Positions 1 to 12,486 of a stretch of DNA of 64,000 nt are shown in pieces. Below the pieces are notes generated by a model. That model was not told the origin of the DNA. It did not search any database and saw only the letters and a program-made list of their open reading frames with translations. How positions within the stretch are numbered: position 1 is the first letter of the stretch; every line of letters starts with the position of its first letter. The DNA is from Tenebrio molitor (lineage: Eukaryota > Arthropoda > Insecta > Coleoptera > Tenebrionidae), in assembly GCF_963966145.1 (NCBI RefSeq), contig NC_091047.1:31000001-31064000 (forward strand). Reading direction: 5' to 3'. The position numbers and the translations under genes were made by a program.

Positions 1-668
1 TTGTGCCGACTTACTAACTTAGTGTTTTGTTATTATTTTAATAATTTGGTCGATGATGGGGAAAGTCGGCGTCGTTCGTTTTAGTTCCGGTCTTCAACTA
101 GATTAGAAATGTGTGATGGGTTAAGAGAAATGTAATCTTAAAAACTGGAAGCATTGTTTTAAGCCACATTTCACGTTTTAAGATTTTACGAGCATTAGAG
201 GCCTGTCGTATACGCCTTTTAATGCACGAATGTAGGACCACCACAAAATAAGCTCCCAGGGCCTGAAGCTGCAAAAAATTATTGCATCAGTTTATAGTTC
301 AACTGTTCGATTTAAAAAAAAAAAAAATGTTTTGAGTGACTTGTCGAAGTGTGTTGTTATCCATTTCAAATTTCCGACGGGGCACAATTCTTCCAGACCT
401 GCAGATCTAGAATCTGGGACAGAACAGGACTTCGAGTTTGCATTCGAAGTCCCGCAAACGTGGTAAGTGCGCTGATGACATGACAATACGACAAACAAAT
501 GAACAGGGATAAAATTCAAAATGGATAATGACTGGTAAGCATGATCGCATTCTGGTAAGCAACAACTTCGAGCAATTAATCAAGCAACATCACCACAAGC
601 AAAATCCGCGCAGAAATCGGGTTTCTGCGCGCATTTCTGTCACAGCCAAGGACCAACAAAAAACTTAC
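1..668 (-). other. shot: shot intron downstream of the giant exon (partial)
   Basis: This is non-coding sequence after the donor of the giant plakin-repeat exon, whose GT is at 668-667 followed by AAGT. The giant exon's frame stays open for 31 more codons into the intron and stops at 576-578, so intron retention would add a short tail. I see no further exon or recognisable mobile element here; the next exon, probably the start of the spectrin rod, lies before the window. Confidence 0.7.
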
Positions 669-3600
669 CCTTTGTTCTGCAGGCAATATCAAACCCTTTT
701 CGTGAGCTTTAATAAAATCGATCTCTTTGTCGTCATTATTATCCCTTATCCTACCATCAACTGGATTGACCAGTTTGGTGTCGATTGCGCTGAGCAGAGA
801 TACCACACCTCCACTCTCCGGGTCTTTGACCACTGTGCTAGATGGATCGATCAAGTTATCGGCGATGGCCTCATCGAGAGTCAGCCGCCTCCTGTCGATA
901 ATCGACGTAGTGGTGAACGGATAAGTGAACCCTCCAGTGGTGGGGTTATACAGGCCATAAATTATGGCTTCTATAAGCGTGAAGCCGCGAGACGGAGTGA
1001 TTAACAAGCCACTATCGATAGCAGCCGGGAGAGGGTAGAGCTTCGAGGTAGAACTGTCGAGGACGTTGCCTTTGTCGGCATCTATGAGGCCCTTCCTGAA
1101 GCCTTCGGGAAGCTTAATTAGTTTCTTCTTGTTACCGTCTTTGATCAAAGCTGTGTCGGGGTCGATAAAACCCAAACTGAGCGAGTCTTTCAATGACAGG
1201 ACTTCTTGGGACTGCGGCTCAGTGAACTTTCCGGTGTTAACGTCAAGATGGTTTGATTGGACGGCTTGGAGAAAGGTCAGGGGTTCTTCGAGGTACAAAA
1301 TCACGTTTTGATCGTAAGTTACGGCGCGCGATTTGACTTTATCTTTTTGAGGCTCGAAAGCGACTGTCTTGTTAATATCGAGAATGTTATTGTCGATCGC
1401 GTCTTTAACTTTCTTGAATCTACCGGTCTGCAAGTCTTTGACTACCGCTCGGTCCGGATCGATTTGTTCGAACTTAATGGCGGTTTCAAGGGTACATTCG
1501 TGCACGGGTTTCGCTGCCTTCACCGAATCCGTAACCGTTTTCTGAATCGCTTCCTCGGCTAGAGGTCGGTCCAAAGTGACCAAGAGACCCTTGTCTAAAG
1601 CTACGTCGAAGTTGTAAGTCTGTTTGGACTTCGCATCAAGAACGCGACCCTTATCTACGTCGATTTTGCCGTCTTGGATTGCCAAAGGTAGAGATTTTAC
1701 GTTTCCGGTGAAGGGATCTTTGAAAGCGGTAGTGGTGGAGTCTATTAAGTTATTGGAAAGTGCTTGTCCGAGATCGTAGAATTCGGCGTTAACCGGATCG
1801 GCAAATTTGCCTGAATCTGGTCGGTACAAACCGTTCTTGATTGCTTCATCAAGTGTCAAGTTTCGTTTAACTGTCACGATCAGGCCTTTGCGCTTTGCCT
1901 CGAGCAACGTGATCGAGTTACCGTTCGGCAAAACAAAAATGCCCACTTCTGGATCAATTAACTTGATCTCCACGGCTTCCGGTAAAGTTATATACTTGTT
2001 CTGTTTACTATTTTTAATGAGAGAGGTCATCGGATTGACCAACTCGTTCGCGCATGCATCTTTTAGAGTGAACTTGCGGCCTGTAGCGGGATGCACCAGA
2101 GTACCGTCGTTCGGGTCATAAAGACCCATATCTATGGCTTCATAGAGCCCGAAATTAGCGCTTTCGATATCGACAATCAACCCTCTATCTAGGGCATCAG
2201 TGAGTTTCATCACTTCCTCTGTCCGCGGGTCCTTGAAAGTACCATTCCTCTTGTCCACAATACCTAGTCTACAAGCGTCTGTTAAAGTCACCAACTTTCC
2301 ATGCTTCTTGTCAAAATACAAGGGTAGCAGAGGATTGACGATGAATTTGCGGATGGCTTCGTGAAGCGTTATCTTACGGTCGGTGTGCGGATCTATGACT
2401 TTTCCAGTCTGCTCGTGGTATAGACCTTGATGGATGGCTCTCTGTAACGAAACTGCAGCTTTATTGTCGACCAAAATTCCCAAATGGAACGCTTTCTGTA
2501 GACTGACTTCGTAATTCTCTCCCTGAGAGAAATCTTTCACGTTTCCGGTGTTACCATCGACGTATCCGTTGTGTATGGCGTCGATTAGAGGAATCTTCCT
2601 CCAAATTCCTACTCTCGTATCCTTAATACTGACAGAATCGGCGTCGATCAGATTTATTTCTATCGCTTCGATCAAAGTCACGTAGTGGCCCGTTTGTGGA
2701 TCTAGGAACAGTTGAGACTCTTCGTCGTATAGCCCTTTTGCTATAGCTTCACTTAGAGGGATAGGAGGTCCCACTTCCACCAGAAGGCCTAGTTCAAACG
2801 CTTCGTTGAAGTCTACGGGTTCGTGTCTGGAGCTGATTACTACGCCCTCTACCGTATCTATGTAACCGTCAACCACTGCTTGTTCGAATGTAACCAGCTC
2901 TTCATCTATGGTTACGAGAGTCGAGGAAGTGTCGACGTAGCCGCGATTGATAGCACTCTCCGCTCTCAATCTTTCTTTGCTCTGCGGATTGATAAATTTG
3001 CCTGTGGCGGGGTCGTAGAAACCTTTGAACACCGCCTCTGGTAGAGTGATTTGGCTCTTGTACGGTACTATTAAGCCGCGGTCTTGAGCGTCATACAGAT
3101 TTAACTCGACGTTAGTTAAGGGATCGTAAGCTTGACCCTTTACAGGATCTACGATCCGTAAGCTGATAGCATCATTGAGGGTGATTATGTCACCAGAGCG
3201 TGGATCTTTCACGGTTAGTACGTTGGGGTTGACTACTCCTCCTTCGATGGCTTCGACCAAAGTGATGTTAGCATTGTTAACGGTGAATTGACCAGTCTTA
3301 GGGTCGTATACTTTCTGGGCGAGAGTTTCCTGCAACGACCAAGGCAGTACCGTACTCAGAATGTACCCTTTGAGATATGCCTGGTCTAGAGGTAATACCG
3401 GATCCATCAGTTGTCCCTTCTCTGGATCAACCAGATTACTTTGAATCGCCTCTTTCAACTCTAGAATTCTTCCACGTTTGCTGTCTTTGATTCTGGTGGT
3501 GACAGGATCGATCAGTTTGTACTCTATCGCTTTCTGCAGAGTGATCTCTTCGCCCGTGATCGGATTTAAGATGGCGCCAGAACGTGGGAGATAATAGTTT

Positions 3601-6600
3601 GATAAAAGCGCTTGCAACAAATTGAAGACTACTGGTTTGCTGCGGATCAGCTGTTGGTCTAGAGCTTTGTTCAGTGGTATCAATTGTCCAGATTTGGTGT
3701 CTCTCAGTTTACCGTCTTGCAATAAATTCGTTTTGACAGCGTCATCAAGCGGGACAAAAATATTTTTTTTCGTGTCTTTAACTTCACTAATTTTGTCATC
3801 AATGATCTGTCTTTCGATCGCATCAGACAGTACCAACGGTTGTTTCGTGATAGGATCAGTAATAGTGGCAGTTTCGGGGTTGTAGAGACCTTTACAAATC
3901 ACAGCTTCTAAAGTGACGGGCCTGGGTAAGGCCCGAATAAAACCATACGAAAACGCTTCAGGGAAAGTCATGGTTTTCTGGGTAGCAGTGTTAAAGACTA
4001 GAGCACGTTGAGGATCGACTATTTGTTTGTCGACTGCTTCGTAATAGGGGATCAGTTGCATGTTCTTCTCATCACGAATCGTAACGGACTTGGGATCGAT
4101 CATATTAGCAATCAGAGCTTTGCTCAACGGCACCACTTCGTCCTTCGACTTGACTTCCACCTTGACAGGATCGAAACTGTCAGTCTCTACGATTTCTTCG
4201 AGTGTCAAAGGCTGGTACTTCTCTTTCGGTCTGTCATTAACATCGATAATCCACCTCAATTTGACCGCTTCGAAGAACGGTACTTTTTTACCCGTCTTGG
4301 GATCGACCATATATCCCGTTTTTTTGTTGATGAGAGGTCTGTTCAAGGCTTCCTCGAAAGTGACATAAATCGGCGGCTTGCTTGTTAAATCTTTGACTAA
4401 AATAGCATCCGGGTTGAAGAGGTCGAGTCCACAGATGAACTCTTCGAATGAGATTTCGTCGCCGTCTTGAGGATCGAAGAATTGACGAGTTTTCGGGTTG
4501 TAATATCCTAATTCTGCTAGTTTCTGAGGAGTTACAGCTTTCGATATAGTCAACACAGAAACGGGCGGTTGATCGACCAAAATCACTGATGTTTTATCAA
4601 CAACCTGGACAACATCGTCTGGTAATAATTTATGTCGTCTAAGACCGTCTGTTACGGTATATGGTACTTCTTTGTCGTTGATCAAGACTCGGCACACTTC
4701 AGGTGCGATTTTCCCTTGAGACAGAGCCTCTCTTAAAGTCATTTTCTCCGGAATCGACGCAATCTGTTCGATCTGATTTTTAATTACAGACCCTTCAGTC
4801 ATCGTTTCTTCAACTTCCTTACCCTCGGGCACGTTTCTGATCACGGTGATATCCACTTTCTGTCCAGGCGATTTTCCTGTCTCAACCTTCTGACTAGGCT
4901 TGTCGTTTTCCGCCTTCTCCTTGGCCTTTTCTTTCTTCTCGGCTGCGTACTCCCTCACAGCTTTGACAGCCGCCGCACCGGCCAACACTGGAACCACTAC
5001 AGGCATGGCAAGACCTCCAAGCACCGCGATCAACCCCTTCTTGGTCGCCTCTTTGAAATCTATACTTTTTCCGGTCTTCTCATCTCGCACCCTACCCGTC
5101 TTAGGATCGATCAACCCCTTCTCCACTGCTTGCTCCACAGTCACAGGTTTCTGCGAACTCACGTCGTACACTATCGAGTTAGGGTCAATTATTTCTTGCT
5201 GTATCGCTTCTTCAAAGGTCAAAGTCTTATTGCGATCGTTTGGATCTTGGAATTTGCTCGTGTTCTCGTCGTAAATCGTCTCGAAAGCTTGGGCCAGATT
5301 CAGTTCCGTGGTTTTCGTGGTTTCTGGTTGTTCCACAGGTGTGGCCGAAAGTTTTCCGTCTTGAAGGGCATCTTTAATCAAGATTTTTTCTCCTGAGTTG
5401 GGATCAGTGAAAGTACCGGCTGACATGTCAACCAATCCCTTGTTCAAAGCATCCGAGAATGACATTTTGATGTCTTTGAGAGTTGTCCTATTTTTGGTTT
5501 CTTTATCAGCGAGTATGATACCTTGCTTGCGCGCCTCGTCGAACGAGATAATCTGTCCTGTTTGGTTGTTTTGGACTTCTGTGGCGCTGACAAGAGAGTA
5601 CCCTGACAACAACTCGACTGTTCGAGTGGTGACCGTGTGTACGGACTGAATAGTTTCTGTGAAGGTCGTGACTGGCTTTGCACTGACCACCATGGGGCAA
5701 TCCTTGATAACAAGAAGACCTTTTTCAACGGCTTCGGCCACAGGAAAGACTTCACCAGTCTTCGGATCTTTAAACGTACCAGTCCGAGGGTCTATTAGTT
5801 TCGATTCTAAAGCATCTTCGATTTTGATGGACTCAGGTCTAGTCGGGAACGGCACCGCCATTATAAACTCGTCTTCTATAGCGTCTTTGATCGGGATTTT
5901 TTCTAGCGTAATCGGATGCACTATCACTTTTTCATCTGGATCCACCAGACCTCGTTTCAGGGCTACAGGGAAGGTCATACCGGCCCGCGGCAGTTTTTCC
6001 GGACCGGAAGGCACTCTTTCGTCGAATATGTTTTCACTAACGGCTTCTCGTAGGTCTACCACTCCTTTGTCCGTCTTCACCGTCGACATCTCATCATCGA
6101 CGATTCCACTCTCGAGGGCCTGCTCCAGAGTGACTTTAGCACCATTGTTTTGAAGTGTACTTAACGGATCTACTATATCACAGACAATTGCTTCGCTAAT
6201 ACTTAGATGAGCACCGGTTTCTGGATGGACAACCTTGTGACTCTCGGGGTCGATAAGGCCTTGTTGGAACAATTCGGGAATTGACAAGCTTCGATTCAAC
6301 GGTACTAACAACTCGTTAGTACCTTCGGGGTCCAAGATGCCGCGGACTATCGCCTCGTTGATGGTTAACTGATCCCCGCGTTGAGGGTCGATGATTTTGC
6401 CTTCGTCTCCGTCCACCATTTTAGCGTCGAGAGCTTCCTGCAACGTCAGAGTGTCACCACTAGGCGAGGTGAAAGTCGTTTTTCTGTCGAGCAGCTTAGC
6501 AGTATTTTGGTCTATAATGCCTTTTTCGACAGCGTCTTTAGGCTTCACGATCTTCTTTCTCAACTTCTGTAACACAACTCTCTTGGCCTCTCGGTCGGGA

Positions 6601-9600
6601 CTGAGAGACTGTGCTCGTCCTATCGTCACCTTGTAAGTGGGCTCGATTGTGATCCTAGCCCGTGTTTTTTCAGCTTCTGAAGGTGCATCGAGATCGTCAG
6701 ACGTCAGTCTAGGTTTCTGCTGGATCTCCTCGAACTGCTGTGGTGTGATTACACCTTGTTGCAGCGCCTCATGAGCAGTGTAGGTCTTGTTGGTTTGTGG
6801 ATCTGTCACAATGACCGTACTTGTGACCGTAGGAGTCACACTAGCGTAAGCGTGTGATGGTGATCGTGACTCCTCAATGAAAGCTTGCGACTGAAGCTTA
6901 TTGTATTGGTCTTGATCGATGACCCCGCGTTGCAGAGCCACCTCAACCGGAATCTTCTCGCTTGTCTTCGGATCAACAACAAAAGCTTGCACTTTTTTTA
7001 TCACTGCGTATGTCGCAGCGACCGGTGCACCGACAACTGTCAAAATTCCGTATTTGGCGGCGTCCACCAGAGTGATCTTGTGTCCTGATTTGTTGATGTA
7101 GTCGCCGGTGTCTTTGTCTACGATGTTGCGCCTGATGGCCTCGTTGATCGGAATCTCTTTTCCTGTTTGGGGATCCTTGACTTTCACAGCTGTTGAAGGA
7201 ATTTTATTTTCTTGGATCGCCACCAATAGACTAGTGGTTTGGTTGGTTTCGGGACACACTATCAGAGCATTCAATGGATCGTATACCAGTCCCGGTTGCA
7301 CTTGTACCGGTTGCGCTTCTCTCACTTCCGGCATCTTAACTTCAGTATAGGTTGGAGGATAGTTGTCCAAGATATTTGATACCTCGACCTTGTCGGGTTG
7401 GCCGTCCAATTTGGTAATCTGAAGCAATCTCTGGCTGACAGGGTCCACCTCCATCTGACTCTCCAGTAGGATCAGTTCTTTACTGATAGCCTCTTTCATC
7501 GTGATTTTCTCGTTGCCAAGAAAGTAGTGACCAGTATCGTCCAAAATCTTCTTATTTAAGCTCTTCTCCAGACTGACTTTCCTTTGATTGGTCGGGTCTA
7601 CAACCACAGCTGATGCTGGATTGATCAGTTTTAGGCTTATACATTCCTTCAAACTCGTCAAGCGGTCTGTTCCTGGTATGATAAAGAGACCAGTCACCGG
7701 GTCGAACAATTTCTGTTGTATGGCGTCCGCAACCGACCATCCTTCTATCGGCAACTCATAGACCTGTTTCTCCGAGGCGCTCTTCTCTCCAATCAAGAAC
7801 GAATCAGTCGTAGTCTGTGCATCTGACACTCCTTTGGGAGCTTGTTTTTTGCTGGTTATGGTAATCACAGTGGAATTTCGTGGAATGGTACTCGTTATCA
7901 CTTGATCCGAACTTTCCGCGTCCGGTGCCAACTTACCTTCACTGATCGCTTGCACTATCGGTATTACCTCGTTACTGTCCGGATCTTTAAACGTTTGGTT
8001 TTCGTTGTCGATCAGTCCCAAGCGCAGCGCTTCAGTATACGTCAATTGCGTCAACTTAACGTCTTTATTGGTGACCGTAACATACCGTTGTACTAACGTG
8101 CGCGTGACCTGCGTCGAAACATTCAAATTTAGGAGACTGTTCAACATGGCCGCCCCTTCGGGTGTAATCAAGTGTTGAGCGATGGCATCGTTCAAATAGA
8201 CGACTTTGTTGCGGCTCACGTCGATGAGGTTACCGGTCTTGGGATCGATGTACCCGCGGAAAACCGCTTCTAACACTGTCAACTCTTTCTGATCTTCGAA
8301 AATACCGATTTTCCGCGTCAACATTTCGTACACTTCCGGTTTGACTTCGCCCGTTTTAACTCCTTCAGCCAAAGGAATCAATTTACCGGTTTTCGAGTTG
8401 GTTAACAGACTACCGTTTGATTTTTTGCTCACGAAGCCTTTAGCGTTCGCCGCGTTGTAACTGATATAGTCAGACTTGTCAGGGGGTTGGAAGGCGTCAA
8501 CGTCGAAGATCGATTTTTTCACCACCGAGATAATGTACCCTCGACTAATCGCGTCTTGTATTGTCAAAACCTCACCGGTTACCGAATTATGGAACTTACC
8601 GTCGGGAGAGATGATACCCTCTTTGAGGGCATCCCCTAGTGTCACCAGCTCGTTTCTTCGAAAGTCCAGAATCGACTTGATGGAGTCCACGTCAAGGACT
8701 CCTCGCGCTACCGCTTCTAGGATCGTGAGACGTGTTTGATGGGTGGGGGAAAGGATCTTACCTGACTCGTCCATCAAACCATCATCGACGACTTCCTTCA
8801 GTGTTTTCGGTTTCACAATCAACTGTCGCCTTTTCGCTTCGAGCAACGAAAACTTCTCGTAGAAGTAGACGAATTTGCCTAGTTTCGGGTTGATGAGACC
8901 CTGTTCTATGGCCTGGATTACTGTCAATTTATCGTCTGTTTTCGGGTCGACGATTTCGCGTATATCTCCATCTATCACGTTGGTTCTGACCGCCGCGTCG
9001 ATCTGATACTTGCAGCCCGAATTCCTGTCGATTATCCAGCCAGTCCTATCATCGATCAACCCCTGAGCGATGGCATCTGAGAGAGCCATCGCTCCCGTCT
9101 GAAGCTTTACTTCCGTGTGCTGCAGGAGGTACCCTCTCTTGTACGCCTCTTGTATGTCGATCGTCTCTCCCGACTCGAGCCTGAACGTTCCGGTATTGAC
9201 GTCAACTTTCCCATCATCGATCGCTTGGTTTATGGTCGACGAGTTCGTTACCTTAACTCGTTTCTCTGACGGATCCGCAAACCCTTGCTCCGCCTCGTAG
9301 ATTTTCCTTTGGATGGCTTCCAAAAGAGTCAACTCTCTGCCGTCTTCGACCGTGTAGGGCCTATACAACCCCTCGGCCACTTCCGGATCGATCAACTTCA
9401 TGCGCAGAGCCTCTTCTATCGTTACTTGTGTACCATCACTCGAAATCACTAGTTTTCCGGTCCTGCCGTCCAGGATTCGCGCACTTATGGCGTCCCTCAC
9501 CGTTATCAGTTCCCCAGTGTAGGGATTGCGGATTCCGGGGATGTCCGTTATGTTCTCGGTACCGATGCCCTCGTGCACTTTGTGCACCCTCTTCAGCGAC

Positions 9601-9792
9601 TTGATTTCGGTGAATTGCATGGTGTTGCCCCAATTTTGGGACTCTTGGATGATCTGCGTTTTGGTGGTGTACTTGTCGGGGGGACGTCCGTTCGAAATTC
9701 TGTCACTTTCGTCGATCGTGGGTCGATCTTGGCCATCCGTGATCGTGATAGTGGTGCCGTTTTCGGTCTGGATCGGCTTGGTTTGGATGTAC
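669..9792 (-). CDS. shot: Shot giant plakin-repeat exon
   Basis: This single 9,124-nt exon carries 3,041 codons with no stop. The acceptor AG is at 9794-9793 and the donor GTAAGT starts at 668. The first base completes a codon from the exon at 9844-9959 and the last codon is complete. The protein is a long run of degenerate repeats of roughly 38-40 residues, of the type EA(I/V)xxGLIDPxTG followed by a DPxTGE-like turn (for example LTLLEAIQRKIYEAE and DPRTGTFKDPKTGE). This is the plakin-repeat pattern of plectin and dystonin, and about 70 or more units fit. In Drosophila, an isoform class of Short stop includes such a region, and MACF1b and BPAG1b are the vertebrate counterparts. Plakin repeats generally act in junctional or intermediate-filament attachment. 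Insects lack cytoplasmic intermediate filaments, so a spacer or junction role is an inference. Near 4980-5030 there is an Ala/Val-rich stretch and a Lys/Glu-rich segment. The in-frame Met at 9620 is internal, not a start. Confidence 0.93.
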
Positions 9793-9843
9793 CTTCAACA
9801 CAAATGTTATAAATAGGTCGATGGAAGGAGATACTATACACAC
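9793..9843 (-). other. shot: 51-nt intron of shot
   Basis: This very short intron lies between the 116-nt linker exon and the giant exon. It starts GTGTGTATAG and ends TGTTGAAG. The codon split is CA|G, so a Gln is completed across the junction and the downstream frame opens as YIQTKPIQTENG. Introns of about 50 nt are common in insects. The tandem GT dinucleotides at the donor allow alternative cut sites (see findings). Confidence 0.72.
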
Positions 9844-9959
9844 TGTTTGCTGAAGTGGGTGGTCGTCGTGAAAGAAGACGTCTGTTCGCTGGCGCTGCTC
9901 ATGTGGAATTCGGACCGGAAGGTCCGGAAACGGAGAGGTTGCATCTGCTCGACCAGTCT
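9844..9959 (-). CDS. shot: Shot linker exon between plakin domain and plakin repeats
   Basis: This 116-nt exon (38 codons plus 2 nt) follows a pyrimidine-rich acceptor ending TTTTTCAG. It reads RLVEQMQPLRFRTFRSEF and then a Ser/Thr-rich tail, SSFTTTTHFSK. The start is in phase 0, matching the phase-0 end of the exon at 18494-18721. The end is in phase 2, matching the giant exon. Ser/Thr density suggests a flexible, possibly phosphorylated hinge; that is an inference. Together with the giant exon it adds 9,240 nt, a multiple of three, so the two can be skipped as a unit. Confidence 0.8.
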
Positions 9960-11211
9960 CTGAAAAATCAAAAAATGATAAATTACGAAATGAAGAGACT
10001 ACTCTAGGCTTGGAATGAGTGGAGTAGTTCCCAAAGGATAAATATACAGTTTGAGTTTTAAAGTGGCTAGACACTCGATTAGAAATAATCCGCCAGTCGC
10101 TCAACTCAGCTATTTTTAACTCATGAAAATAGAATGGATTCCTATTGTTAAAACCAGATTATTGAAGGATTGGGTTTAACTGATTTAAAGAATTTTTTGA
10201 GCAACGAATTGGTTTCAAGGTAATTGTTAAAATGTTACACAACTCATTAAATATTCAGGCTCATAAATTTGAAGCGTCAACTCTCAGAATTTCAATTAGT
10301 TATGCGATTAAAAATGTATGGTATTTTATGACCGACAGAAAATATTTCTCTTTACAGAGTACTACTTACTACATAATACAAAAATCACTCGACTCATCAC
10401 TTCTATTTATCTCCACCGTTGAAAATTCTCGAACATGATGGATACTTTGGTAGCTACTTTTAATGAACTCCTTCAACCGTAGTGAGTTGTTGGTCCGTTT
10501 CAGTAGAGAGTAATGTTTTTCACTCAATAAAACATTATCGTTTTATTAAAATATGAGAGAGGATTGATAGATAAATAGTTAGTCTTGGTCATTTCTAATA
10601 AACAAAATCAAATTCCGTTGCCATGACAAATAAGTATAAACATTGGTAATGGTAAGTCAATGTTTTAAGTTTGACTTGAAAAGGTCCGGTCGTTTTTTAT
10701 TTTTTTTTTTAAGCAATGTCGGGCAAAAATTTAAATTCTAACAAAATTGAGTACTATTCAGTGACCAAATAACGTTTTTTGTAGGAGTGATTAATTTTTA
10801 ATAACATGTTGACCGAACTTTTTTTTTCACTAATTTGGAGATTATGGATTACAACTAAAGCTCTCTGATTTGCCAATCTAATTCGATCCGGCACACCTTT
10901 TAGGGGGTGGAAAAGTCAAGGCAAGCGTTTTAACCCGATAATACGGTTCTGTGTTAGTAACACATGAAAATGCCTGAATGATTTTTTGGCTTATTAAATT
11001 CTGCAGAAATTTGTTCATATGCACAATTTTCGTATGACTCTTCACTATCATGCCCTTTACGAGTTTAATCGCGACACGCGACAAATCAATCCGTATGTCA
11101 CAGCATAGTTGAAACTGCCTACTGCTAAATAGGTTACATATTAGATTTTCAATTCCTAATATACATTTGATGGAAAAAGTGGGATGACTCGATTATTGCA
11201 ATAGGAAGGTA

Positions 11212-11543
11212 TAGTCAAATTTTTACCCTTTTGCGATGACGTCATTATCTAGTAACTTTACGTATGTTTGAGCTAGGATCAGAAACAAATTTGAATTTAT
11301 CATAAGTAACTATAAATGTGTCAAATTTGTTAACAATTACTTCGAAAGATTATGTTTGTAATCAATGTAATAAGTGAAAGAAATTAAAAATTGTCAAATT
11401 GACAGAAGCATAAAATAACCTCAAAGTGACCATCAATAAATAAACGTGCCCTTTTTTTGTTTTTTTCTGTTTCCGTCGTTTCAATAAAGAGAAAGCGAGG
11501 AAGGAAATCGTGACGTCACCTCAAAAGGGTAAAAATTGGACTA
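11212..11543. mobile_element. MITE, TA-flanked (copy 1 of family with 49263-49566)
   Basis: The 332-nt element has terminal inverted repeats starting TAGTC(C/A)AATTTTTACC and a TA on each side (11210-11211 and 11544-11545). A second copy lies in the opposite orientation at 49263. Both contain TGACGTCA-like motifs just inside each end. There is no coding capacity. The TA duplication suggests mobilisation by a Tc1/mariner-type transposase. Confidence 0.85.
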
Positions 11544-12123
11544 TATTTGTGCAATAAGTTATTAACATTACAAGCTGCGAAAGTTTACTTTTATGTGCGA
11601 GGTGTTTTTAAATGGCCGAGGCGAAGCGTAAGCGTAGCCGAGGTTATTTTAAAACTCCAAGCACGTGAAAGAGCTTTTGCAGCGTGCAATGTATTAAACT
11701 TTTTATTCTCCCATGGACATTTAATAAAATACAATGATTCAGTGATTATAATAAAATTAGTATAAGCTGGCTTGTTGTTAACGTTACTTTGGTAACAATA
11801 CAAAAAAATACTTGGTCATAATTTAGTTTAAAATGGATTTGAAGAAGGTGCATATATTGCGTGCAGAAGTGTGTTGCTGGACAATTCCAAAGACCGGTAG
11901 GTACAGTGGTGGGAATTAATTTAGAAACACTAAGATTTTTCTATTGTAAATTGTTTGTCACTTTGACAATGTTATTGACATATCAATTTCGTCTGTTGAA
12001 TGCGCTCAACGATGACATGGGTGACATGAGTTCATGACATAACGCTTACACTATCAAATATTAGAAATATCCAGTAAACTAGATTAGGCCCGTGTTTCCA
12101 AATTAATGGCCGCCAGTGTAGTA

Positions 12124-12486
12124 CTATGGCGGCCAAAAAATTTTGGCCGTCACTTTCTTGACATTCAAGTAAAGTGTAAATAAACCTTTAGGAATCGTAA
12201 CCCCACTTTCGATCCTTGTCAGTTTGACAATCAATTTAAACTGTTTGAAGCGCAGATATTCCAAAAATCCGACATGAATGAACAAAATTAGAGCAATCGT
12301 ACATAGATAACCTGAGCTAAACGTTCTGTGTAGTAGAAATGACAAAATAATTTTGAGTTTTGAAATTTACCACACAAAAAATAATGTTCATAATCAAGAC
12401 GGTAATCATGATGACTATAAAGTACGGATTACATTTTTTTTTTTTTTGAATTGACAGACAATGACGGCCAAAATTTTTTGGCAGAG
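12124..12486. mobile_element. MITE, TA-flanked, GGCCAAAA-type ends
   Basis: The 363-nt element has ends CTATGGCGGCCAAAAAATTT and, on the other strand, CTCTGCCAAAAAATTTTGGC, flanked by TA at 12122-12123 and 12487-12488. Its size and ends relate it to the 356-nt element at 36589-36944. It is non-coding and probably mariner-derived. Confidence 0.8.

Noticed and set aside
576..668. Direct continuation of the giant exon to a stop at 576
   Set aside because: A consensus GTAAGT donor at 668 in phase 0 makes splicing far more likely. Kept only as a possible intron-retention tail.
528..9300. Many plus-strand and second-frame open frames across the giant exon
   Set aside because: They are antisense or shifted shadows of the plakin-repeat frame, whose repetitive codons keep other frames open. 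None has a domain of its own.
9618..9620. ATG as the start of a separate 3,014-residue gene
   Set aside because: The frame is open upstream to a proper acceptor at 9793 and links in phase to the linker exon, so this Met is internal.
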